From contig CAZMSD010000002.1 in the NCBI GenBank assembly GCA_964568855.1, forward strand, positions 62,001 to 126,000: a stretch of DNA of 64,000 nucleotides, written 5' to 3'. The position numbers and the translations under genes are program-made. The DNA comes from CAZMSD01 sp964568855 (GTDB lineage Bacteria; CAIWAD01). Positions 38,995 to 49,125 of the stretch are shown here, in pieces (position 1 is the stretch's first letter; each line of letters opens with the position of its first letter). Below the pieces are notes generated by a model. The model saw nothing but the letters and a program-made list of their open reading frames with translations. It was not told the origin of the DNA and did no database searches.

Positions 38995-39563
38995 CGGTCA
39001 AGCTGAGCTTCCGGCAGGGATCGGAATGGTTCGGAACCTCGCTTGCCGGTGCCGCACTCGATCAGTGGTTTTCAACCAATTGTACTTCGGCTGCGACGAA
39101 ATTCTCTCAGCGCGAGACAAATATTGCACAGCAAAATCCACGCCAAGCCTATCTAACTGTTTCTAATGAGCCGTTTTCTCTTCTACAGCTTCAAGTTGTT
39201 CATCCCTCGTACAGGGCCGGAGCCGATTGAACAAAGCTGCGCAATCGGAATCGATTGAACAAAACTGTTCAATCGGAGCCGATTGAACAAAGCTGGAGAG
39301 AGCGATTCGGGGTGGAATTAGCGACCGGCAGTTGTTGATGATAGATCTTGGGCTGGCACCTGGATTTTCCGTATTCGCATGTGGATACGTAGATATCGGA
39401 CAGGATCGATCGGTAGTTCGAAGAAGTCAGGACGAGTGGAGTCTTAGGAAGGGCCTCAATTGTGAAACGCAGCAAAGGATCTGCTGCATGGTGCGGAAGC
39501 ACTTGGGGGGTTTGAATCTGACTGCCGCTTGTAGAGTAGTGGAATGATCCTTCGATTCCATTC
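38995..39563. other. Intergenic region without genes; carries a 28-bp repeat
   Basis: About 570 bases separate the hypothetical gene and the GGDEF/EAL gene. The short open frames here have no ribosome-binding sites or recognisable homology. Base composition is more AT-rich than neighbouring genes. The only structure I see is the 28-bp repeat at 39224-39298. Confidence 0.6.
39224..39298. repeat. 28-bp direct repeat, 2.7 copies, each with an internal hairpin
   Basis: Copies start at 39224, 39252 and 39280 with an exact 28-base period (CGATTGAACAAA..CAATCGG...). Each copy is itself an inverted repeat. The middle one folds perfectly as CGATTGAAC-AAAACT-GTTCAATCG minus one loop base. There are no spacers, so it is not a CRISPR array. 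Possible roles are iterated protein-binding sites or a minisatellite. Confidence 0.8.
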
Positions 39564-41702
39564 CTACTTCCCCGCCCGGGAGACCTGCGGGTTTTTCAGC
39601 AGAAAGTCCTGCAGCTCATCCGCCGGCAAGGGACGGCTGAAGAAGAAGCCCTGGGCCTCGCTGCATTCCAGGCGGTTCAGGAAGGAAAGCTGGGCCCGGG
39701 TCTCGAGGCCTCCGGCGAGGACATCCAGGCCCAGGGCGCGCGCCATGGCCACCATGGCCGTGGAGATAGCCGCGCCGTGGGCGTCCGTAGGCAGGCCGCT
39801 GATGAAGCTGCGGTCTATTTTCAGACGATCGAAGCAGAAACGGTGCAGGTTGCTAAGTGAGGAATAACCCATCCCGAAATGATCCAGCGCGATCTGAACC
39901 CCCATGTTCTTCAGGGGCCGCAGGAAATCGCCGTTGGCGTGGCTGGTTTGCAGCAGCGCCGACTCGGTGATTTCCAGTTCGAGACGCTGGGGCGGGTGCC
40001 CCGTCTCGTCAAGCACCCTGGCCACCAGGTCGGCGGTGCCTCCCCTCGCGATATCCTGAGTCGATAGGTTGACGGCCAGCCGGAAGGGCGGAAGGCCGGC
40101 TTCCTGCCAGGCAATACTCTGCCGGCAGGCGGTGCGCAGCACCCAGTTCTCGGTCTCGCGGATTCCGCCGCTCTCTTCGAGCAGCGGTAGGAACTGGTCG
40201 GGCAGCACCAGCCCGCGCTCCGGATCCTCCCAGCGCAGCAGTGCTTCCACTCCCACCAGCCGGCCCGTGCCGAGATCGACCTGCGGCTGATAGTGCAGCA
40301 CGAATTCATTCCGTTCCAGGGCGCGGAAGAGGCGGCTTTTCAGCCGCAGCTTGTCGGAATTGTTGATCTCGATCTCAGGCGTGAAAACCCGCAGGCAGTT
40401 CTTGCCGTTCTGCTTGGCCGCGTACATGGCGCCGTCGGCCCGCCTGAGCAGCGTCTCGGCATCGTACCCATGGTCCGGAAAGAGACTGGCGCCGATGCTG
40501 GCGCTCAGGTGGAAGTCCTCGCCGTCGATGCTGAATGCGCTGCACAGCGTGTCGAGTACCTTTTCCGCCACCTGGCGTACGGAGTGTTCGGGTTTGAGGT
40601 CCTCCAGGATCAGGGTGAACTCGTCCCCGCCGAGCCGGGCCACGGTATCGTTCTCGCGCAGGCAGCGCCGCAGCCTGGCCCCGACCTCCCGCAGCAGGCG
40701 GTCTCCGGCGTTGTGTCCCAGGCTGTCGTTCACAGGCTTGAAGTTGTCCAGGTCCAGGAAGAGCACGCCCACCTCGGAGTGCTGTCGTTTCGCCCGGACC
40801 AGCGCCTTCTCGAGACGATCGTAGAACAGCAGGCGGTTGGGCAGACCGGTGAGGCCGTCGTGGTAGGCCATCTTCCTGACCTTGGACTCCTCTGCCACGC
40901 GCTCGGAAATGTCGTGCAGCATCATCAGGTAGGCCGGCGCGCCGTCCCATTCCGTCTCGCTGACGGTGATCTCCGCCACGCCCCAGTCGCCGCCGGAACG
41001 GATCACGTCGATTTCGCTGCGGTTGCCGGTGATGGCTGGCAGGCCCAGCGGCTCGTCCCGGATCTCCTCCATGCTTCGTCCCAGCAGGGACAGAGCTTTG
41101 GGATTGGCCAGCTTGCAGTGGCCCCGGCGGTCCACCATCACTATCCCGGTCTGGTTGCGCTCCACCAGGTTGCGGAAGCGGTCCTCGTTCACCTGCAGAT
41201 CCTGTTCCGCCTGCTTGCGCGGGCTGATGTCGCGCAGGATACTGATGGTGTTCCACTCGTCGGCCAGCTTGATGGAAGCCAGCGAAAGCTCGATGGGAAA
41301 GGCCGTGCCGTCCTTGCGCAGGGCCGTGGTCTCCACGGTTCCGCCCACCGGATCCAAGCGCCCCGTGGATCGGAACAGCGGCAGCCTGACCCGCCACTCA
41401 CGGGAAAAGCGGCCGGGTGCCAGCAGCTCATGCAGCTGTCGGCCCCGGATCTCGTCGCCGGCGTAGCCGAAGACTTCACGGGCGGCCCGGTTGCTGAAGG
41501 TGATCCTGCCGCGCCAGTCGCTCATCAGCACGGCGTCGTTGGCCGCCGAAGTGATGGCCTGGAAGAGTTCCTCTGCACTGTCGCGCTGCTCCACCAGGTT
41601 GCGTAGGGATTCTCCCAGACCCTCGAAGATCCGGCTGTTCCCCGCGCAAACCTGCCTAAGGCGCTGGCTCGTTTCCTGGTTTCTTTCCGACTCGCTCTGC
41701 AT
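39564..41702 (-). CDS. PAS-PAS-GGDEF-EAL protein with active-looking GGDEF and degenerate EAL
   Basis: 712 residues, cytoplasmic. Two PAS domains (about 45-165 and 175-275), a GGDEF domain with intact RLGGDEF and an inhibitory RxxD site (REND) five residues before it, then an EAL domain (about 455-705). The EAL core keeps GVEALLRW, LEITESAL and KIDRSFI, but DDFGTGYSS reads DHFGMGYSS and AEGVET reads AGGLET, so a metal-binding Asp and the putative general-base Glu are lost. It should therefore make c-di-GMP and perhaps bind it in the EAL domain rather than hydrolyse it. It stands alone; an operon with kaiB upstream on the same strand is possible (190-base gap). Confidence 0.88.
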   Translation of the reverse strand: MQSESERNQETSQRLRQVCAGNSRIFEGLGESLRNLVEQRDSAEELFQAITSAANDAVLMSDWRGRITFSNRAAREVFGYAGDEIRGRQLHELLAPGRFSREWRVRLPLFRSTGRLDPVGGTVETTALRKDGTAFPIELSLASIKLADEWNTISILRDISPRKQAEQDLQVNEDRFRNLVERNQTGIVMVDRRGHCKLANPKALSLLGRSMEEIRDEPLGLPAITGNRSEIDVIRSGGDWGVAEITVSETEWDGAPAYLMMLHDISERVAEESKVRKMAYHDGLTGLPNRLLFYDRLEKALVRAKRQHSEVGVLFLDLDNFKPVNDSLGHNAGDRLLREVGARLRRCLRENDTVARLGGDEFTLILEDLKPEHSVRQVAEKVLDTLCSAFSIDGEDFHLSASIGASLFPDHGYDAETLLRRADGAMYAAKQNGKNCLRVFTPEIEINNSDKLRLKSRLFRALERNEFVLHYQPQVDLGTGRLVGVEALLRWEDPERGLVLPDQFLPLLEESGGIRETENWVLRTACRQSIAWQEAGLPPFRLAVNLSTQDIARGGTADLVARVLDETGHPPQRLELEITESALLQTSHANGDFLRPLKNMGVQIALDHFGMGYSSLSNLHRFCFDRLKIDRSFISGLPTDAHGAAISTAMVAMARALGLDVLAGGLETRAQLSFLNRLECSEAQGFFFSRPLPADELQDFLLKNPQVSRAGK

Positions 41703-41892
41703 GCCGGGAAAGTGCGTTAATCAGTATTGTCTCTCTATAATATCGGCGCAACGCATCCCGAATTTACGCTTTGGCACTATCAGGCCTCGAAAAGTCCGTT
41801 CAGGCGATCGATGTCCTGCTGCGGCACCTGCATGGGGCATCCCGACGGGATGCCGGCGGAAGCCTTTCGGTCGCCCCTTTCTCCCAGGGCCC

Positions 41893-42195
41893 TCAGGTGT
41901 CTTCCTTTTCCCTGGTATTCGGCACGCGTGACACATCCAGGCCGATCAGGACCTTCTCCTTGTCGGAGAGATCGCCGATTATGCGCCGCAGGGGCAATGG
42001 CAGCTCCTTGATCAGCGTCGGCGTGGCCAAGATCTTCTGGTCCTCGGCAAGTTCGGGTTCTTCGAGTACGTCAGTGATCACCATCCTGTAGCGGCCTCCC
42101 AGATCCTCTTCGCAGATCCGTCGCAGGTTCGCGATGGCACGCTTGGACCGGGGAGTTCGACCACTGATATAGAGCTTGAGACTATACTCGCACAT
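41893..42195 (-). CDS. kaiB: KaiB-family protein
   Basis: 100 residues, a full KaiB domain: YSLKLYISGRTPRSKRAIAN, then LATPTLIKELPLPLRRIIGD, both hallmark segments. In cyanobacteria KaiB binds KaiC and switches fold; outside cyanobacteria KaiB proteins work with kinases and stress responses. No kaiC is in the window. It follows the NMT1-like histidine kinase by 109 bases on the same strand and has AGGAAGG upstream of ATG 42195, so kinase and KaiB are probably one unit. The thioredoxin-like KaiB fold also occurs as the sensor domain of kinase SasA, which makes a KaiB-kinase contact plausible. Confidence 0.9.
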   Translation of the reverse strand: MCEYSLKLYISGRTPRSKRAIANLRRICEEDLGGRYRMVITDVLEEPELAEDQKILATPTLIKELPLPLRRIIGDLSDKEKVLIGLDVSRVPNTREKEDT

Positions 42196-42304
42196 CTTGT
42201 CCTTCCTGTCCGTTCTTCAGGCGGGCGTTGTCTTCAACGGCCGGATTGATGAAGATCCCCTGAGTCTTCCCCAAGCAAAGGCGGATGGCCGCTGCCTTCC
42301 TCCC

Positions 42305-45127
42305 TCACCCGTCCGCCGCCGGCACGGTGAACGTGAACCGCGCGCCGTTCCCTTCGGCGGATTCGAGCTGAATGTCTCCCCCATGCCCTTCCACGATCTT
42401 CTTGACGATGGACAGGCCGATGCCGCTGCCCGGGTACTTGTTCCGTTCGTGCAGCCGCTGGAAAATCGAGAAGACCCGTTCGTGATACTTCGGGTCGATG
42501 CCGATGCCGTTGTCGCGGACACTCAGCTCCCAGCACGTGCCCTTGCGCCTGGCGCCCACCTCGATCCGCGGCGGCGCCGCGGCGCGGAACTTGATCGAGT
42601 TGTCGATCAGGTTCTGGAAAACCTGGCTGAGCAGTCTGCGATCGGCCATGACCGTGGGCAGAACATCCACGATGATCTCTACCCTGTTGTCCTCAATGGT
42701 CTTGCTGAGGCCGTGAACGACCCCCGAGAGCACCTCGGCGCAATCCACCGGTTCCATGGGCTCGATCCGGCTGCCCACCCGGGAGAAAGCCAGCAGGTCG
42801 TCCACCAGGTCCTGCATGCGTTTTGCGCCGTCCACAGCGTAGCTGATGTACTTCTCAGCCTGGTCGTCGAGTTTGTCCCCGTAGCGTTCGGCAAGAAGCT
42901 GGGTGTAGCTGGCCACCATGCGCAAGGGCTCCTGCAGGTCGTGGGAGGCCACGTAGGCGAACTGCTCGAGTTCGGCGTTGGATTGCTGCAGGGCACTTCG
43001 CTGCTGACCAGGCAATTCCAGCGATTCAGCCATCTCCGAGCGGGCCGTGATATCGCGGTCGATGCCCCGATATCCTGCCAACTCGCCGGATTGGTCCAAG
43101 AAGGGCACTCCGCTGGTTTCCAGCACCACTTCCCGGCCGTCCTTGTGCCGGTTGCGGTTCACCAGGTTGGCGAAGGGCCGCCGTGCCTGGACGATGGCGC
43201 CGAACTCGCGACCGATGCGCTCCGCCTCCTCGGGAGGCATCAGGTCGAAGGGCGTTTTGCCGACGATCTCTTCCGGTTCGTAGCCCAGCAACTCCGTGAT
43301 CCTGGGGCTGACGTAGGTGTAGACACCCTCCGCGTTTACTTCCCAGATCCAGTCCGGGGATGATTCGATGAGGCTTCTGAGCTTCTCTTCGCTCTCCTCC
43401 TGGGCCTGCGCCGCCGCGCGCTCGTCGGACTGGTCGCGGAAGACCAGCACCACTCCGGTAACGCTGCCGGTGGTGTCGTAGATCGGGGCCGTGGTGGTGG
43501 CGATGGCCGTCTCGACTCCCTTGCGGGAAACCAGCAGAGTGTGGTTCGTCAGGCCCACGACGCGCCCCGTGGCCAAGGCCCGGGCCACGGGATCCGGCGC
43601 TGCTTCGCGGGTCTTCTCGCTGATGATACGGAAGACATCGTCCAGCAGCCGGCCAAGGGCCTCCTGCTCGGTCCAGCCCGTCAGCATTTCGGCAGACCGG
43701 TTGAGGCGCGTCACCCGGCGTCGCTTGTCGGTGCTGATCACCCCGTCGCCGATGCTGGCAAGGGTGGTACGCAGGTCCTCCTCGCGGAGCTTGAGCAACA
43801 GAGCGCTATCGCGGAGTTTGGCATTGCGGTCGCTGAGCAGCAGGCGGGCGAACTTGAAATTGCGCACCAGCTCGTCCAGCAGCTCCTCCAGCAGGCCCAG
43901 TTCGTCGTCGCCGCGCTTCCGGAAGCTGACATCCAGTTTGCCGCCCACAGCTTCGGCGAGTTGATCGTTGATTTCGAGCAGGCGCTGGTTCAGGACCTCG
44001 GGAATTTCGCGGGCTTCCTGCTCGAGACTCTGCGGCTGGTAGTCGCTGAAGGGCTGCTGAATCATGTATTCGCAGGGGTCCGCCCCGCTGAAGCCGATGG
44101 CGCCGGTGCTGGGTCCGTCGTCCAGCGAGTAGCCCAGGGCTGAGCAGATCACCTCTGTCGCCTCGCTGTCGAAGGTGCTCTCAACGATCTCCCGGTAGTC
44201 GATCTTCCTCCGCAGCTGCCCCCAGCGCTGCATCTGCGAGAGCATCCAGCTCCCATAGTCCACGAAAGGATAGGGCAGGAAGTCGATGCGGTCACGCACG
44301 TTGCGGACGTTTCCCTTGCCGTCCGGAAAGGATCCGGCCAGGACCTGCTGGGCCGGCTGGACATCGTCCAGGTCGAGGTGGGCGGGATCCGAGATGCTGC
44401 GGGCGATGCTTCGCCGCTCGTCCTGGTTGGCCTGGTGCAGAGCCTTCTCTGCTTCGAGCACACTTCTGAGCACGGCGCGATAGGTCTTCGGATTGGACTC
44501 CCTGAAGACACGGGTGGTGGCGAAACTGCAGCAGGGATGGCCCTGCCAGATCTCCTTGGAGAGCACCTGGATGAAGCCGGTGCCCTCCGTCACCGGAACC
44601 TGGTTGAAAGGCTCGGGAGCCAGATATCCATCCAGCCTGCCCTGCTCGAGGTAGTGGGGCATGTTGGGCGGGGCCACCTCGATGATTATCACGTCTTTCA
44701 GCGGATGCACGCCGTGCTGGGCCAGGTAGTGGCAGAGCAGGTAGTAGTGCATCGAGAAGCGGTAGGGCACGCCGAAGGTGAAGCCCCGCATGTCCTGGAT
44801 CCGGACGATGCCCAGGTGCCTCATGGCCAGGGTCAGGGCCTGGCCGTTGACGTTCTGGATCGCGGCCAGCACCATCTCGCTCTTCTTGCCGTCGATGCCC
44901 TGGTTGCAGGCCAGGGGCATGGGCGCCAGCATGTGCGCCGCGTCGATCTTTCCATAGGCCAGGAGTTCCTTGATGCCGCTCCAGCCCGGGGCTCGCCACA
45001 GATTGACGCGCAGCCCGTGCTTCTCGAAGATGCCGCGGGCGTGGGCCAGCAGGAGGGGAGCCGCGCAGAGAATCGGGATAAAGCCGATGCTGAGCTCGGT
45101 TTTCTCAAGGCCTGCGGATTCCATCAT
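42305..45127 (-). CDS. Histidine kinase with N-terminal NMT1/THI5/SsuA-like ligand domain and two PAS domains
   Basis: 940 residues. Residues about 10-330 resemble substrate-binding proteins of the NMT1/THI5/NrtA type (LSIGFIPILCAAPLLLAHARG, GLRVNLWRAPG, GFTFGVPYRFSMHYYL) but have no signal peptide and no membrane segment, so the domain should read a cytoplasmic small molecule. A helical linker (about 330-450), PAS1 (about 455-570), PAS2 (about 585-700), a HisKA domain (ASHDLQEPLRM, His near 730) and a GHKL ATPase (DNSIKF, VRDNGIGID, GSGIGLSIV) follow. It is divergent from the pyrimidine-degradation operon and upstream of kaiB. THI5-type domains bind pyrimidine-like ligands in known cases, so pyrimidine sensing is a reasonable inference. 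No response regulator is adjacent. ATG 45127 has GGAG upstream. Confidence 0.85.
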   Translation of the reverse strand: MMESAGLEKTELSIGFIPILCAAPLLLAHARGIFEKHGLRVNLWRAPGWSGIKELLAYGKIDAAHMLAPMPLACNQGIDGKKSEMVLAAIQNVNGQALTLAMRHLGIVRIQDMRGFTFGVPYRFSMHYYLLCHYLAQHGVHPLKDVIIIEVAPPNMPHYLEQGRLDGYLAPEPFNQVPVTEGTGFIQVLSKEIWQGHPCCSFATTRVFRESNPKTYRAVLRSVLEAEKALHQANQDERRSIARSISDPAHLDLDDVQPAQQVLAGSFPDGKGNVRNVRDRIDFLPYPFVDYGSWMLSQMQRWGQLRRKIDYREIVESTFDSEATEVICSALGYSLDDGPSTGAIGFSGADPCEYMIQQPFSDYQPQSLEQEAREIPEVLNQRLLEINDQLAEAVGGKLDVSFRKRGDDELGLLEELLDELVRNFKFARLLLSDRNAKLRDSALLLKLREEDLRTTLASIGDGVISTDKRRRVTRLNRSAEMLTGWTEQEALGRLLDDVFRIISEKTREAAPDPVARALATGRVVGLTNHTLLVSRKGVETAIATTTAPIYDTTGSVTGVVLVFRDQSDERAAAQAQEESEEKLRSLIESSPDWIWEVNAEGVYTYVSPRITELLGYEPEEIVGKTPFDLMPPEEAERIGREFGAIVQARRPFANLVNRNRHKDGREVVLETSGVPFLDQSGELAGYRGIDRDITARSEMAESLELPGQQRSALQQSNAELEQFAYVASHDLQEPLRMVASYTQLLAERYGDKLDDQAEKYISYAVDGAKRMQDLVDDLLAFSRVGSRIEPMEPVDCAEVLSGVVHGLSKTIEDNRVEIIVDVLPTVMADRRLLSQVFQNLIDNSIKFRAAAPPRIEVGARRKGTCWELSVRDNGIGIDPKYHERVFSIFQRLHERNKYPGSGIGLSIVKKIVEGHGGDIQLESAEGNGARFTFTVPAADG

Positions 45128-45303
45128 GGACTCTCCGACGATTCTCCCCCGGTAGGCACTTCCAGACGTACAGCATCCTGTGTGTAAGTGCTTGTAATTC
45201 TTATCGGCTACGTGTCTTAGGCATTTAAGTCCCGCTCTTCCATTCAATTCCTATTTTGATGCGCTTGTTATTTTCATTCGAAACAGCAAAACCCGGAAAG
45301 CCC
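45128..45303. promoter_or_regulatory. Divergent control region of the kinase and pyrimidine operon
   Basis: A 176-base spacer holds the starts of both transcripts. It contains the inverted repeat GGCACTT (from about 45157) and AAGTGCTT (about 45187), separated by about 24 bases, a possible operator. The right half (45240-45290) is AT-rich and suits a promoter for the plus-strand operon, but I cannot pick a convincing -35/-10 pair. Confidence 0.4.
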
Positions 45304-46176
45304 ATGGAAGCACGTGTAATCCGCGCAGGCCTGATCCAGGCGACACTATGCGAAGATTCGGATTCTCCCGTCGAGCAGATCAAGCGATCCATGGTGGACA
45401 AGCACGTGGCCCTTATCGAGGAGGCGGCCCGGCAGGGAGTGCAGGTGCTCTGCCTGCAGGAACTGTTCTACGGTCCGTATTTCTGCGCCGAACAGGACAT
45501 CAAGTGGTACGGACTGACCGAGGCCGTCCCCGAGGGTCCCACCACGAAGCTGATGCAGAAACTGGCCGCCAGGCACGAAATGGTGATCGTGGCGCCCGTC
45601 TACGAGGAAGATCTCACCGGCGTCTACTACAACACCGCCGCCGTGATCGACGCCGACGGCGCCTACCTGGGCAAATACCGCAAGAACCACATCCCTCACT
45701 GCAATCCCGGTTTCTGGGAGAAATTCTATTTCCGCCCGGGGAACCTGGGCTACCCCGTCTTCGAGACGCGGGTTGGCAAGGTGGGCGTCTACATCTGCTA
45801 CGACCGCCATTTCCCGGAGGGCTGGCGCGAACTGGGCCTGAGCGGGGCCGAACTCGTATTCAATCCCTCGGCCACGGTGGCGGGCTTAAGCGAGTACCTC
45901 TGGACCCTGGAGCAGCCGGCATCGGCCTGCGCCAACATCTACTTCGTGGGCGCCATCAACCGCCCGGGCATGGAAGCCCCCTGGAACATCGGCGAGTTCT
46001 ACGGTTCCTCCTATTTCGCCAACCCCCGGGGCGAGCTGATCACCCAGGCGCCCCGCGAGGGCGACGCGGTGGTGATCGCCGAGTTGGACCTGGACCTGAT
46101 CCGCGAGGTCCGTAACGTCTGGCAGTTCTACCGCGACCGCCGGCCCGAAACCTACCGGGCCACGGTCAAACCTTAA
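45304..46176 (+). CDS. pydC: Beta-ureidopropionase / N-carbamoyl amide hydrolase (nitrilase superfamily)
   Basis: 290 residues. The nitrilase catalytic triad is visible: Glu in CLQELFYGPY, Lys in GKYRKNHIPH and Cys in VYICYDRHFPEGWRE. The sequence resembles N-carbamoyl-beta-alanine and N-carbamoylputrescine amidohydrolases. In this operon it would hydrolyse N-carbamoyl-beta-alanine to beta-alanine, CO2 and ammonia, the third step of reductive pyrimidine breakdown. ATG 45304 is preferred because GGAAAG precedes it. It is the first gene of a seven-gene plus-strand operon, with seven bases to the transporter gene. Confidence 0.88.
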   Translation: MEARVIRAGLIQATLCEDSDSPVEQIKRSMVDKHVALIEEAARQGVQVLCLQELFYGPYFCAEQDIKWYGLTEAVPEGPTTKLMQKLAARHEMVIVAPVYEEDLTGVYYNTAAVIDADGAYLGKYRKNHIPHCNPGFWEKFYFRPGNLGYPVFETRVGKVGVYICYDRHFPEGWRELGLSGAELVFNPSATVAGLSEYLWTLEQPASACANIYFVGAINRPGMEAPWNIGEFYGSSYFANPRGELITQAPREGDAVVIAELDLDLIREVRNVWQFYRDRRPETYRATVKP

Positions 46177-46183
46177 GTTCCGT

Positions 46184-47692
<1,509 letters not shown>

Positions 47693-47696
47693 CATC

Positions 47697-49058
47697 ATGG
47701 TCGAACAAGCACGATCCAATCCCGAGTTGCCGCCCTGCGGCCACAGTCCCGGATCTTACGATGGTCCATCCCGCGAGGAAGTGCTGGCCCTGCGCCGGAA
47801 GCACGTGAATCCCGCGGTCTTCACTTTCTACGAGGAGCCGCTGCTGCTCGTGGAAGGGCGCATGCAGTACCTCTTCGACGAGAGGGGCCGGCGCTACCTG
47901 GACATGTTCGGCGGCATCGTGACCGTCTCCTGCGGGCACTGCCACCCGAAGATCCTCGAGCGCGTCCGGGAGCAGCTGGGCAGGCTGCAGCACACCAGCA
48001 CCATCTACCTGCATCCCAACCTGGGGGAGCTGGCCCGCCGCCTGGCGGAGAAGATGCCGCCCGGCCTGGACACTACCTACTTCGTCAACAGCGGCAGCGA
48101 GGCCAACGAGCTGGCGCTCAACATGGCCCGGATGCACACCGGGCACACGGACGTGATCGCAGTGCGCAACGCGTATCACGGGGTCTCCTCGGCCTCGATG
48201 GGGCTGACCTCCCTGAACACCTGGAAGTTTCCCGTGCCGCAGGGCGTCAATGTGCATCACGCCATCTGCCCCGATCCCTACCGCAATCCCTTCGAGGGCG
48301 CGCCCGAGGAGATCGCCCGCAAGAGCGCCGAGGACATCCGCGACCAGATCCGCTACTCCACCTCGGGCCAGGTGGCGGCATTCGTGGCCGAGCCGATCCA
48401 GGGCGTGGGCGGCGCGACCCACGGGGCCTCGAACTACTTCAAGGAGGCCTACGCCATCATCCGCGAGCACGGCGGACTCTGCGTGGCCGACGAGGTGCAG
48501 ACGGGCCTCGGCCGCACCGGCAGGCACTACTGGGGCTTCCAGAACTTCGGCGTGACGCCCGACATCGTGGTCATGGCCAAGGGCTTCGGCAACGGGACGC
48601 CCCTGGCGGCCGTGACGACCCGCAGGGAGATCGCCGAGGCCATGACGGCCAGGATCCACTTCAACACCTACGGCGGGAATCCGGTGAGCATGGCGGCCGG
48701 CCTGGCGGTGCTGGAGGTCATCGAGGAGGACGGCCTGCAGGAGAACGCGCGCCTGGTGGGCGGCCACCTGGCGGAAGGCCTGGAGAGGCTGCGGGATAAG
48801 CATGCCCTGATCGGCGACCTGCGCGGCATGGGCCTTATGCAGGGAGTGGAGCTGGTGCGCGACCGCGAGACGAAGGAGCCGGCGAACACGGAGACGGCGC
48901 GGGTCCTGGAGTCGGCCCGCGAAATGGGCCTGCTGATCGGCAAGGGCGGCCTCTACGGGAACGTGCTGCGCCTCAAGCCGCCCATGTGCATCACCAGGGA
49001 GGACGTGGACTTCGCGCTCGAGGTCTTCGACCGGGCCTTCGAGGAAGCGGCCGGTTAG
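47697..49058 (+). CDS. Class-III aminotransferase, AGXT2/beta-alanine-pyruvate type
   Basis: 453 residues, full length for class-III (omega) aminotransferases. The PLP lysine lies in VVMAKGFGNG, the cofactor aspartate in CVADEVQTGLGRTG, and NSGSEANELAL is the phosphate loop. It is most like alanine-glyoxylate aminotransferase 2, which also uses beta-alanine and 3-aminoisobutyrate. In this operon it should convert beta-alanine to malonate semialdehyde. ATG 47697 follows the transporter stop by four bases and has AGGAATAG upstream. Confidence 0.88.
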   Translation: MVEQARSNPELPPCGHSPGSYDGPSREEVLALRRKHVNPAVFTFYEEPLLLVEGRMQYLFDERGRRYLDMFGGIVTVSCGHCHPKILERVREQLGRLQHTSTIYLHPNLGELARRLAEKMPPGLDTTYFVNSGSEANELALNMARMHTGHTDVIAVRNAYHGVSSASMGLTSLNTWKFPVPQGVNVHHAICPDPYRNPFEGAPEEIARKSAEDIRDQIRYSTSGQVAAFVAEPIQGVGGATHGASNYFKEAYAIIREHGGLCVADEVQTGLGRTGRHYWGFQNFGVTPDIVVMAKGFGNGTPLAAVTTRREIAEAMTARIHFNTYGGNPVSMAAGLAVLEVIEEDGLQENARLVGGHLAEGLERLRDKHALIGDLRGMGLMQGVELVRDRETKEPANTETARVLESAREMGLLIGKGGLYGNVLRLKPPMCITREDVDFALEVFDRAFEEAAG

Positions 49059-49125
49059 GATTCCAGGCCGGCGGCCGCGCAGGAGACGATCGGCGAATAC
49101 TGAATCACAACAGGCGGGAGCAATC

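Noticed and set aside
39224..39298. CRISPR array
   Set aside because: Repeats are directly adjacent without spacers and no cas gene is in the window.
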